A DNA stretch of 64,000 bases, taken from JBHFEI01 sp041928815 (GTDB taxonomy: Bacteria; Pseudomonadota; Alphaproteobacteria; Rhizobiales; Rhizobiaceae). The stretch spans positions 1 to 64,000 of the forward strand of contig NZ_JBHFEI010000017.1 of assembly GCF_041928815.1 (NCBI RefSeq). The letters run 5' to 3'. The translations under genes and the position numbers were made by a program. The stretch's first letter is position 1. Each line of letters opens with the position of its first letter. The notes beneath the pieces were generated by a model. It made no database searches. It worked only from the letters and a program-made list of their open reading frames with translations, and was not told the DNA's origin. Shown here piece by piece: positions 26,983-34,881 of this stretch.

Positions 26983-27643
26983 GCGCCAGTCCTTCCAGTA
27001 TGTCGTCGACACGGGCGACCCAGCCGACGATCCCCCCTTGCGCGGTGATCATCGCGATGGCGGCCGCCTTGAACTCCGGAAAGTAGCTTTCCGTCGCCTC
27101 GTCGGCGAGCAGGCATTCGTAGCCCCGGTCGTTCGCCTCGCGCATCGTCGTCTGCACGCAGACCTCCGTCGTCACGCCGGCGAAGACGAGCTGCCGGATC
27201 GCCTTTTCTTTCAAAATCTCGCCGAGCGGCGTCGCATAGAAGGCACCCTTGCCGGGTTTTTCGATGACGACCTCGCCTTCGAGCGGCGCCAGTTCCGGCA
27301 GGATGGCCGTGCCGGGTTCTCCGGCGATCAGGATGCGCCCCATCGGCCCCTGGTCGCCGATGCGCAATGTCGGATTGCCGCGGTCGCGCTTGGCCGGCGG
27401 CAGGTCGGAGAGATCCGGCCTATGGCATTCCATCGTGTGGATCACGGGCAGGCCGGCGAGGCGGAAGCCTTCGATCAGCCTTGCGACGTCCGGCACGATT
27501 TTCGTGATCCGGCTGACATCATTGCCGAGGCTGGCGCCAAAACCGCCGGGTTCGGCGAAATCGCGCTGCATGTCGATGACGATCAGCGCGACCGCCTCTG
27601 TCGTGAGGGGGAAGGCGAAGGGGGAGGCGGGTATGTCGCGCAT
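26975..27643 (-). CDS. Isochorismatase-like cysteine hydrolase, BiuH paralogue (candidate triuret hydrolase)
   Basis: The 222-residue protein has the family triad: Asp24 (VIDMQRDF), Lys129 (IEKPGKGAF) and Cys162 (TTEVCVQ), plus Gln202 in AQGGIVG. It shares long blocks with the neighbouring BiuH (HRPDLSDLPP, GRILIAGEPG, TTMREANDRG) but differs at the N-terminus and around the active site. In this superfamily, triuret hydrolase, guanylurea hydrolase and biuret hydrolase are close relatives. Its setting between BiuH and AtzF makes triuret a good candidate substrate. Start and upstream stop overlap by one base. Confidence 0.72.
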   Translation of the reverse strand: MRDIPASPFAFPLTTEAVALIVIDMQRDFAEPGGFGASLGNDVSRITKIVPDVARLIEGFRLAGLPVIHTMECHRPDLSDLPPAKRDRGNPTLRIGDQGPMGRILIAGEPGTAILPELAPLEGEVVIEKPGKGAFYATPLGEILKEKAIRQLVFAGVTTEVCVQTTMREANDRGYECLLADEATESYFPEFKAAAIAMITAQGGIVGWVARVDDILEGLAHG

Positions 27644-29190
27644 CAGTGATGTCCTGCCATATGGGCGCCGATCGCGGCCATGTCGGCACCGCGCGCCGGG
27701 GTCTCGTAGACGAGCCTTCCCTCGGACATGACGAGGATGCGGTCGGAGAGTTCGAGCAGTTCGTCGAGGTCCTCCGAGATCAGCAGCACGGCCGTGCCGG
27801 CATTGCGCGCCTTCATGATCCGGGCGCGGATCTCGGCGACGGCGGAGAAATCGAGGCCGAAGCAGGGATTGGCGACGACCAGCAGGTCGACATCCCCGGT
27901 CAGTTCCCGCGCCAGCACCGCGCGCTGGACATTGCCCCCGGAAAGCGCCGCGATCGGCGAGGCGGGCGAAGCCGTCTTCACCTTGAAATCCGAGATCAGC
28001 CTGCCTGCCCGCGCCTTCATCGCCTTCATGTCGAGCCAGATCGCGTCCTTGCCCGCCTTGTCGACGTCGAAGGTGCGGAAGGCGAGGTTCTCCGTCACCG
28101 TCATGCGCGGGGCGCAGGCATTGTTCAAGGGCTCCTCCGGGATGAAGCGGACATTGTTTGCCCGGGTCTCGCCGCGCGTCGCGCCGTATCTCTCGCCCTT
28201 GACGCTCACCATGCCGGCGTCGGTCGGCCGCTGGCCGGCAAGCACCTCGGCGAGTTCCTTCTGGCCGTTGCCGGAAATGCCGGCGATGCCGACGATCTCG
28301 CCGGATTTGACCGTGAGACTGTCGATGGCGATCTCCTTCAGGCCGGAGCGGTCCGGCGCACGGATGTCCGACATGGTCAGCACCGGTTTCGCGTCGGCCG
28401 GCGTCGGCATGCGTTCGTCGAGCTCGGCGAGCTTGACGTCGCCGATCATCATCGCCGCCATCGCCTTGGTCGAGAGGTCGGAGACCCTGCCGGTGCCGGT
28501 CATCCTGCCGCGCCTCAGAACGGTGACGGCGTCGGCGAATTTCGTCACCTCGTGGAACTTGTGGCTGATCATCAGCACGGTCAGCTCACCCCGTTCGGTC
28601 ATGCCGCGCACGAGGCCGAGCATCTCGTCCGCCTCCTGCGGCGTCAGCACCGAGGTCGGCTCGTCGAGGACGAGGAAGGTGCGGCCGAGATAGAGCTGCT
28701 TGACGATTTCAAGCTTCTGCTTCTCTCCGGCGGCAAGCTCGCTCACCGGCCGGTCGAGCGGGATGCGAAACGGCATGCGCTCCATGAAGGCGGCGAGCGT
28801 CTTGCGCTCCTTTGCCCAGTTGATCACCGCCGGCACGCTCGTCCGGCTGATCACCAGGTTTTCCGCCCCGGTCAGCGACGGGACGAGGGTGAAATGCTGG
28901 TAGACCATGCCGAGCCCGAACCCGGCGGCGTCGCGCGGCGAGGCGATCGCCACCTCGCGGCCGTCGACCATCAGCTGGCCGGAGGTCTGGTGGTAGAAGC
29001 CCATGATGCATTTGACCAGCGTCGATTTTCCCGCGCCGTTCTCGCCGAGCAGCGCGTGGAAGGAGCCGGCCGGCACCTTGATCGAGACGTGGTCGAGCGC
29101 GGTGAAGGCACCGAAGCGCATGGTCATGTCCACCGTCTCGATGCTGACGGCGGGGGTGGATTTTTCCGGAAGCGCGTCGCCGACCTTCAT
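27643..29190 (-). CDS. ABC transporter ATP-binding protein, BMP/nucleoside-type (two NBDs)
   Basis: The 515-residue protein has two nucleotide-binding domains as in the PnrA/BmpA-type importers. NBD1 has Walker A GENGAGKST, the LAAGEKQKLEI signature variant and Walker B LVLDEPTS. NBD2 has a degenerate P-loop GISGNGQKE and signature LSGGNVQRA. It would energise the importer whose permeases are encoded upstream. The ATG at 29190 overlaps the BiuH stop by 4 bp, and its own stop overlaps the next start by one base. The longer open frame to 29322 lies inside biuH. Confidence 0.92.
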   Translation of the reverse strand: MKVGDALPEKSTPAVSIETVDMTMRFGAFTALDHVSIKVPAGSFHALLGENGAGKSTLVKCIMGFYHQTSGQLMVDGREVAIASPRDAAGFGLGMVYQHFTLVPSLTGAENLVISRTSVPAVINWAKERKTLAAFMERMPFRIPLDRPVSELAAGEKQKLEIVKQLYLGRTFLVLDEPTSVLTPQEADEMLGLVRGMTERGELTVLMISHKFHEVTKFADAVTVLRRGRMTGTGRVSDLSTKAMAAMMIGDVKLAELDERMPTPADAKPVLTMSDIRAPDRSGLKEIAIDSLTVKSGEIVGIAGISGNGQKELAEVLAGQRPTDAGMVSVKGERYGATRGETRANNVRFIPEEPLNNACAPRMTVTENLAFRTFDVDKAGKDAIWLDMKAMKARAGRLISDFKVKTASPASPIAALSGGNVQRAVLARELTGDVDLLVVANPCFGLDFSAVAEIRARIMKARNAGTAVLLISEDLDELLELSDRILVMSEGRLVYETPARGADMAAIGAHMAGHH

Positions 29191-29888
29191 GGCAGGTCCC
29201 TCACGAAAGCGGTGGAATTGGAGACGGAGCCGAAGACGCCGCCCTGCATCTTGACCATCTTGATCGCGGCGAGGTGGTTGCCGTAGTCCGTGGCGCCGCA
29301 GCAATCCTCCAGCATCAGGCATTCGAAGCCGCGGTCGTTGGCCTCGCGCATCGTGGTCGAGACGCAGACATCGGTGGTGATGCCGGTCAAGACGATGTTC
29401 TCGATGCGCTTCTGGTTGAGGATCAGTTCGAGGTCGGTGGCGCAGAACGAACCCTTGCCGGGCTTGTCGATGATCACTTCCCCGGGAAGGGGGTAGAGTT
29501 CCTCGATGATGTCCCAGCCCGGTTCGCCGCGCGTGAGGATGCGGCCGCAGGGGCCGGCGTCGCCGATGCCGGCGCCGATGCGCTGCGAGCGCCAGCGCTT
29601 GTTGGCCGGCAGGTCGGCAAGGTCCGGCCTGTGGCCCTCGCGGGTGTGGATGATGTGGTAGCCCTTGGCCCGCATCGCCGCGAGCACCTTTTTGATCGGT
29701 TCGATCGGCGCCTGCACCAGTGCCAGGTCATAGCCCATATGGTCGACATAGCCGCCCTTGCCGCAGAAATCGGTCTGCATGTCGATGATGATCAGCGCGG
29801 TGTTGTCGGGCCTGAGCTTGCCGTTCCAAGGCCAGTCGTAGGGATCGGCCTTGATGTAGTCGCCTGTCACCTCTGCCATCGCATCCAT
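29187..29888 (-). CDS. biuH: Biuret amidohydrolase (BiuH)
   Basis: The 233-residue cysteine hydrolase matches the characterised Rhizobium leguminosarum biuret hydrolase almost throughout, as far as I recall that sequence. The triad Asp36, Lys142 and Cys175 and the substrate-contact Gln215 fall at identical positions. It converts biuret to allophanate and ammonia. The start at 29888 gives MDAMAEV and has AGGAG 9 bp upstream; ATG 29915 would add nine residues. The gene sits between permease and ATPase genes of the same importer, so uptake and hydrolysis are co-expressed. Confidence 0.93.
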   Translation of the reverse strand: MDAMAEVTGDYIKADPYDWPWNGKLRPDNTALIIIDMQTDFCGKGGYVDHMGYDLALVQAPIEPIKKVLAAMRAKGYHIIHTREGHRPDLADLPANKRWRSQRIGAGIGDAGPCGRILTRGEPGWDIIEELYPLPGEVIIDKPGKGSFCATDLELILNQKRIENIVLTGITTDVCVSTTMREANDRGFECLMLEDCCGATDYGNHLAAIKMVKMQGGVFGSVSNSTAFVRDLP

Positions 29889-29930
29889 GTCGAAACTCCT
29901 GAGATCAGCGGTCATTCGGAAAAGCGGGAA

Positions 29931-30860
29931 TCATTTGGTGATCGACAGCGCACCCGGCGCGCCGGCGAGCGCGCGCGTCGGCGAGGAGGTGGCGATCAGG
30001 ATGGCGAGCGTCAGCACGTAAGGGGCGGCGTAGAAGAGGTAGTAGCCTTGCGTCACGCCGATCGATTGCAGCGCGGGCCCGAGCGCGCCGGCGCCGCCGA
30101 AGAGAAGGGCGGCGAAGAAGCAGCCGATCGGGTTCCAGCGGGCGAAGATGACGAGCGCCACGGCCATCAGGCCCTGGCCAGACGAGATGCCCTCGTTCCA
30201 GGAGCCGGGATAATAGAGCGAGAGATAGGCGCCGCCGACGGCGGCGAGCGCGCCGCCGACGCCAGTGGCGATCAGCCGGACGGTGTCGGGGTTGAGCCCC
30301 ATGGCGCGCGCCGCATCCGAACTGTCGCCGACGACACGCAGGATCAGGCCGAGGCGGGTGTTGCGGAAGGCCCACCAGAGGAAGACGGCGAGCAGGCCGC
30401 CGAGGATGAACAGCACGTTGATGTTCAGCGCCGCCTGCACCTGCGGGCTTTCCGCCCAGCCGCCGAAAGGGATCGACGGCAGACGCGGCGCCGAGGGCTG
30501 GATGAAGGGCTTGCCGAGAAAGAAGGCGATGCCGAGGCCGAACTGCATCATGGCGATGCCGATGGCGATGTCGTTGACCTTCGGAAACTTGCAGATGAAG
30601 CCGTGCAGCAGGCCGAAGAGCACGCCGGTTCCCATGGCGGCGAGAACGCCGAGCCAGGGCGACTGGGTCATCACCGCGACGGCGTAGGCCGTCATCGCGC
30701 CGAAGACCAGCGTGCCTTCGAGCCCGAGATTGATGCGGCCGGAGCGTTCGGTGATCGCCTCGCCGAGCGAGACGAAGATGAAGGGCGTGGAGACGCGGAT
30801 GGCGCCGGCGAAGATCGCGAGCGGCACGCCCCAGAGGCCGATGCCTGAGTCTTCCATCAT
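29931..30860 (-). CDS. ABC transporter permease, BMP/nucleoside-type, second subunit
   Basis: The 309-residue integral membrane protein of the BPD_transp_2 class (NupC/YufQ-like) has about eight hydrophobic segments and the family motif ERSGRINLGLEGTLVFGA after the first helices. It pairs with the preceding permease as a heterodimer. The ATG at 30858-30860 overlaps the upstream stop (ATGA). Confidence 0.9.
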   Translation of the reverse strand: MMEDSGIGLWGVPLAIFAGAIRVSTPFIFVSLGEAITERSGRINLGLEGTLVFGAMTAYAVAVMTQSPWLGVLAAMGTGVLFGLLHGFICKFPKVNDIAIGIAMMQFGLGIAFFLGKPFIQPSAPRLPSIPFGGWAESPQVQAALNINVLFILGGLLAVFLWWAFRNTRLGLILRVVGDSSDAARAMGLNPDTVRLIATGVGGALAAVGGAYLSLYYPGSWNEGISSGQGLMAVALVIFARWNPIGCFFAALLFGGAGALGPALQSIGVTQGYYLFYAAPYVLTLAILIATSSPTRALAGAPGALSITK

Positions 30861-31984
30861 GCGCTCCTTTTCCAGAGGTCGGGATTGAAGATCCTGAAGC
30901 GGCCGTAGAAGGTCTCGCAGAACAGGATGACAATGAAGAGCGTGCCCTGCAGCACCAGCACGGTGGCGTCGGGCAGGCCCATGCGCCGCTGGATCAGGCC
31001 GCCCGAGGCGTCGATGCCGCCGAGAAGGATCGCGACCGGGATGATCGCCAGCGGATTGTGGCGCGCGAGGAAGGCGACGAGGATGCCGGTATAGCCGTAG
31101 CCGGCGGCGATCGAGGCGTTGGCGCTGCCCTGCACCGCCGCGACCTCGACCATGCCGGCAAGGCCGGCGAAGGCGCCGGCGATCGCGGTGAAGCCGACGA
31201 TCAGCCGGCCGACGGGCAGGCCCTGGATCTGCGCCGCGCGGACGTTGCCGCCGGCGATACGGGCGGCGAAGCCGAAGCTCGTCGCCTCGATCAGGATGTA
31301 GGAGACGAGGCAGGCGACGACGCCGATGACGAGGCCCCAGTGGACATCCATGCCGGGGATGTTGCCGAGCATGAACTCGGCCGGCAGCGGCGTGGTCGAG
31401 GGCTTGTTGAGCGAGGCCGGATCGCGCAGCGGCCCCTCGATGATCTGGTTCATCAGCGCGATGGCGATATAGGCCATCAGGAGGGAGGCGATCGTCTCGT
31501 TGACGCCGCGATAGTGGCGAAGCACGCCGACGAGGCCGATCCAGACGCCGCCGGCGATCATGCCGGCGATGCCCATCAGCGGCAGGACGATCACCGGCGG
31601 AAAGGTCGCCGTCAGCGGCAGGGCGATCGCCGCCCCGGCCAGCCCGCCGAGCACGACGGCACCCTCGCCGCCGATGATGACGAGGCCGAGCCGTGCCGGC
31701 AGCGCGACGCAGAGCGCCGTCAGGAGGAGAGGGGCCGCGCGGCTGAGGCTGTTCTGCCAGGAGAACCAGGAGCCGAAGGCGCCGGTATACATCAGCGTGA
31801 ACAGCTGGACCGGCGACTTGCCGTTCAGCAGGATGAAGACGGAGAAGATCGCCAGGCCGGCGACCATCGCGCCGACGGCAATCGCGAAAGGTTCGCCCCT
31901 TCGGGCGAGCCATTCCAGGAAGGCCCGGCTTCCGGAGGTCCGGATGAGGGGCGGCAGGGCGGGACTGTTCACCTCGATCGTCAT
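30857..31984 (-). CDS. ABC transporter permease, BMP/nucleoside-type, first subunit
   Basis: The 375-residue membrane protein (YufP-like) has a cytoplasmic N-terminus of about 30 residues and eight to ten hydrophobic stretches. The coupling motif is VIIGGEGAVVLGGLAGAA, followed by GVNETIASLLMAYIA. It lies 26 bp after the binding-protein gene. BMP-type permeases usually move nucleosides or purine-like compounds. Biuret and triuret are flat, amide-rich ligands that could use such a system (inference). Confidence 0.9.
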   Translation of the reverse strand: MTIEVNSPALPPLIRTSGSRAFLEWLARRGEPFAIAVGAMVAGLAIFSVFILLNGKSPVQLFTLMYTGAFGSWFSWQNSLSRAAPLLLTALCVALPARLGLVIIGGEGAVVLGGLAGAAIALPLTATFPPVIVLPLMGIAGMIAGGVWIGLVGVLRHYRGVNETIASLLMAYIAIALMNQIIEGPLRDPASLNKPSTTPLPAEFMLGNIPGMDVHWGLVIGVVACLVSYILIEATSFGFAARIAGGNVRAAQIQGLPVGRLIVGFTAIAGAFAGLAGMVEVAAVQGSANASIAAGYGYTGILVAFLARHNPLAIIPVAILLGGIDASGGLIQRRMGLPDATVLVLQGTLFIVILFCETFYGRFRIFNPDLWKRSA

Positions 31985-32010
31985 GGCGATCTCCTCGCTT
32001 CAACCGTCAA

Positions 32011-33138
32011 TCACGACGTCGAGCCGATCACGCCCTCGACGAGGTAACCCATGCTTTCGAGCTCGATCGCGTCCTCGGCATAGGCCGTGCCGGTGGCAAC
32101 GACGTCCGCGCCCTTGTTGTCCTTGATCGGACCCTTGAAGACGGAGAAGCCGCCGCCCGTCATCTCGGCGAGCGTTGCGTCGAATTTCTTCCGGGCCTCC
32201 TCCGACACGGCCGGACCGAGCGGGCTCATCTTGACGAAGCCGTCCTTCAAGCCGCCGCGGACGAAATTGCCGAGCGGCTCGCCGGCCTGGGCCTTCTTGA
32301 TGAAATCGGTGTAGACGTTGCCCCAGGCCCATTCGGCGCCGGTCAGGTATTTTTCCGGCGCGAGCGGGCTCTGGTTGGCATGGTAGCCACAGACGAAGGC
32401 GCCGCGGCCGGCGGCGGTCTCGACCACGACCTTCGGGCTGTCGACATGGCAGGTGACGACGTCGACGCCCTGGTCGATCAGCGCGTTGGTGGCTTCCGCC
32501 TCCTTGACCGCCAGCGACCATTCACCGGTGAAGATCACCTGGCAGGTGATCGCCGGATCGACCGAGCGGGCGCCGAGCAGGAAGGAATTGATGTTCTGCA
32601 GCACCTGCGGGATCGGCTTGGCGGCGACGAAGCCGATCTTCTTGCTCTTCGAGGCGTAGCCGGCGGTGATGCCGTTCAGGTACTGGCCCTGGCCGATATA
32701 GCCGAAATAGGAGCCCGTGTTCATCGGGTTCTTGCCCTCCTGCCACAGGCCCCCGCAGTGGCGGAACTGCACGTCGGGATACTTCGCCGCCATCGCCAGC
32801 ATATGCGGGTCGAAATAGCCGAAGGACGTCGGGAAGACGAGCGTCGCGCCGTCGAGGTTGATCATCGATTCCATCGTCTTCTGCACGTCGACGGTTTCGG
32901 GAACGTTTTCCTCCTCGACGACGGTCACACCCGGCAGCGCCTTGATGGCGGCCGCGCCCTCGGCATGGGCCTGGTTGTAGCCGTAGTCGTCCTTGGGGCC
33001 GACATAGATGAAGCCGACGGTCAGGGCTTCCTGCGCGACGGCGCGGCCGGCGAGGAGCGACGGCCCGAGGCCGAGCGTAAGGCCGGCGGCGGAGGAGGTG
33101 CGCAGGAATGTGCGGCGGGTAAGGGAAAGGCGGGTCAT
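32011..33138 (-). CDS. BMP-family periplasmic substrate-binding protein with Tat signal
   Basis: The 375-residue exported protein of the BMP/PnrA (Bmp, PF02608) family starts with the twin-arginine motif TRRTFLR and a hydrophobic stretch ending near VAQEA, so it should fold before export. The mature part opens VGFIYVGPKDDYGYNQAH, typical of the family. It is the first gene of the biuret operon and would determine which urea derivative is imported. A probable sigma-54 site lies about 50 bp upstream. Confidence 0.92.
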   Translation of the reverse strand: MTRLSLTRRTFLRTSSAAGLTLGLGPSLLAGRAVAQEALTVGFIYVGPKDDYGYNQAHAEGAAAIKALPGVTVVEEENVPETVDVQKTMESMINLDGATLVFPTSFGYFDPHMLAMAAKYPDVQFRHCGGLWQEGKNPMNTGSYFGYIGQGQYLNGITAGYASKSKKIGFVAAKPIPQVLQNINSFLLGARSVDPAITCQVIFTGEWSLAVKEAEATNALIDQGVDVVTCHVDSPKVVVETAAGRGAFVCGYHANQSPLAPEKYLTGAEWAWGNVYTDFIKKAQAGEPLGNFVRGGLKDGFVKMSPLGPAVSEEARKKFDATLAEMTGGGFSVFKGPIKDNKGADVVATGTAYAEDAIELESMGYLVEGVIGSTS

Positions 33139-33455
33139 CGGCAGGCTCCCTGTTCAAGGCGGTTCAAAGGATCGCAGTGAACTGTATGCAACCTGCATGC
33201 CAATTTTTAAATCGAGTTAAATCATATGTTTACCGATATAAGGGATCGACCTATGTCAAAACTGCATGCAGTTTTTCCTCTTAAATGATGAAATTTTGTC
33301 CATTGATTAAAATTCTGTCTTATGTAGCGACCAGGCTCCGCACTTGCGGTGCCTCCCACGGGAAGTCCCGTCCCTGCGAGAATAAATATTGATAGATTTC
33401 AATATATTGTTGCGGGAATTGACAAGGTCTCCCGCGCCGTGCATGTGTATACAAT
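33139..33455. promoter_or_regulatory. Divergent control region of the biuret operon and GntR regulator
   Basis: The region is AT-rich and carries a family of related motifs: ACTGTATGCA (33181-33190), CTGCATGC (33193-33200), the perfect 18-bp palindrome AAAACTGCATGCAGTTTT (33258-33275) and TGTATACA (33446-33453). The 18-bp palindrome lies about 90 bp before the predicted operon start site. The last motif sits immediately before the regulator start codon. The pattern fits several sites for one dimeric regulator, probably the GntR protein. Confidence 0.6.
33187..33202 (-). promoter_or_regulatory. Candidate sigma-54 (-24/-12) promoter of the biuret operon
   Basis: Read on the minus strand, TGGCATGCAGGTTGCA matches the RpoN consensus TGGCACG-N4-TTGCA at every fixed base except one (T for C at position 6). 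The GG/GC spacing is exact. Transcription would start near 33176, giving a leader of about 38 nt before the binding-protein ATG. RpoN control would fit a nitrogen-scavenging operon. The site partly coincides with CTGCATGC/TGTATGCA motifs, so a regulator site is the alternative reading. Confidence 0.5.
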
Positions 33456-34175
33456 ATGAGTCATGATCGAGAATCGGCGTCCGTCCGGCGCCCGCGCAAG
33501 CGTGTCGTCGTCCGCTCGGGAACCACCGTCGAGCAGATGGTCCGGGCGATCGCCGACATGATCGTTACCGGCGTGATGCGTCCCGGCGAGAAGCTCGACG
33601 AAATCTCGCTTGCGGGCCGCTTCGAGGTGTCGCGCACGCCGGTGCGCGAGGCGCTCGGCCAGCTCTGCGCCATGGGCCTGGTCGCGCGGGAGCCGAACCG
33701 CAGCGCGGTCGTGTCGACGGTAACGCCGGACCATCTCGCCTCGATGTTCGAGGCGATGGCGGAGCTCGAAGGCATCTGCGCCCGGTTGTCGGCGCAGCGG
33801 ATGACGGCGGAGGAGCGCCGCCTGCTCGAGGCCGAGCATCGCGCCTCCGCCCGCCTCGTCCATCGCAACGCCGAGGACGAGTACGAAGCGCACAATACCG
33901 ATTTCCACACCCGTCTCTATCGGGGCGCCCACAGCGACCACATCACCGATCTCGCGATGCAGACGCGATCGCGCCTCGCCCCGTTCCGCCGCGCCCAGTT
34001 CCGCATTCCCGGACGTCTGACGAAATCCTTCGACGAGCACGAGGAGATCGTGCGGGCCGTGTTGCGGGCCGATGCGGCGGCGGCGGCGCGCGCGGCGCAT
34101 GCCCATGTGGCGATCGTCAGCGATGCGAGCGCGGTGTTCGCCACCCGTCCTGCCGAAAGGCTCGCCATGCGTTGA
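33456..34175 (+). CDS. GntR-family regulator, FadR/FCD subfamily
   Basis: The 239-residue protein has an N-terminal winged helix (about residues 25-90, with VMRPGEKLDEISLAGRFEVSRTPVREAL) and a C-terminal all-helical FCD ligand domain with the usual His/Asp metal positions (NTDFHTRL). It is divergent from the biuret operon and probably controls it. The first ATG has no Shine-Dalgarno sequence: the palindrome TGTATACA fills the place where it should be. Either initiation is unusual or the operator doubles as a translation block. Confidence 0.88.
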   Translation: MSHDRESASVRRPRKRVVVRSGTTVEQMVRAIADMIVTGVMRPGEKLDEISLAGRFEVSRTPVREALGQLCAMGLVAREPNRSAVVSTVTPDHLASMFEAMAELEGICARLSAQRMTAEERRLLEAEHRASARLVHRNAEDEYEAHNTDFHTRLYRGAHSDHITDLAMQTRSRLAPFRRAQFRIPGRLTKSFDEHEEIVRAVLRADAAAAARAAHAHVAIVSDASAVFATRPAERLAMR

Positions 34176-34190
34176 GGCGGGTGCGCGGCG

Positions 34191-34565
34191 TCAGTGCCGC
34201 GCGACTGTCCGGCCGTTCAGCTTGGCGGTGATGCCGTTGAGGTCCGCGGCGACCTCGCCCAGCGCCGCGGCGATCGTCGCCTCGCTGCGTTCCTGCTCGG
34301 CGGCGAAGCTGTCGCGGGTCTGCCGCAGTGCCGCGACGTCGGCCTCGAGCGCCTTCAGCCGCCGGTTCACCTCCGAAAGCTCGTCGGTCACCATGATCCC
34401 GGCCATGACCGTGAGCCGCAGGTCGCCGATCTCGCCGAACTGCGACTTCAGATGGCCGACATAGCGGTCGAAACGCGCGGCAAGCTCGGTCAGGTGGTCT
34501 TCCTGGCCCTCCTCGCAGGCCATGCGATAGGCCTTGCCGTCGATCATCACCGTTATCTGCGCCAT
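34191..34565 (-). CDS. zapA: Cell division protein ZapA
   Basis: The 124-residue protein matches ZapA, with MAQITVMIDGKAYRMACEEGQE at the start, the LAARFD helix and a C-terminal coiled coil (about residues 60-105). ZapA bundles FtsZ filaments at mid-cell. It follows the DUF4164 gene by 43 bp, the usual rhizobial order. Its stop is only 15 bp from the stop of the convergent GntR gene. Confidence 0.93.
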   Translation of the reverse strand: MAQITVMIDGKAYRMACEEGQEDHLTELAARFDRYVGHLKSQFGEIGDLRLTVMAGIMVTDELSEVNRRLKALEADVAALRQTRDSFAAEQERSEATIAAALGEVAADLNGITAKLNGRTVARH

Positions 34566-34608
34566 GACGCTTTTCCTTTGTCCCCTGTCGACGTCCGACC
34601 TGTCGGCG

Positions 34609-34881
34609 TCAGCGGTCGAGCACGGCGCGGATCGTTTCCATCGCCGTCACCAGCCGGCGCGAGACCTCGCGGTTGACCTCTTCGAGCCGGTTGGCGCGAA
34701 ACTGCGACTGGTCGAGTTCCTGCGCGAGGCGTGACCGGTCGGTGTTGACCCGCCGTACCTCGCCCTCGATCTCGCCCTGGTCGCGTTCGCGCGCGAAGCG
34801 CGCATCGATCGCGCCATCGAGCCCGCGCACGGCCGCGCGCAATTCCTCGATCGCCGCCGCCACCTTCTGTCCTGCCGCCAT
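34609..34881 (-). CDS. DUF4164 coiled-coil protein
   Basis: This predicts a 90-residue, charged, almost entirely helical protein of the rhizobial DUF4164 family, likely one long coiled coil from about residue 5 to 80. It lacks a signal peptide or membrane helix. Its conserved position before zapA suggests a division-related partner, comparable in form to ZapB, though no function is proven. The start at 34881 (MAAGQKV) was preferred to a longer frame running into the promoter region. Confidence 0.8.
   Translation of the reverse strand: MAAGQKVAAAIEELRAAVRGLDGAIDARFARERDQGEIEGEVRRVNTDRSRLAQELDQSQFRANRLEEVNREVSRRLVTAMETIRAVLDR

Noticed and set aside
24830..33138. Cyanuric acid hydrolase (AtzD-type) gene for a full s-triazine pathway
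   Set aside because: None of the genes in the cluster has AtzD features; the pathway seen here starts at biuret or triuret.
34176..34190. 6S RNA next to zapA
   Set aside because: Only 15 bp separate the two convergent stops, so there is no room for it.
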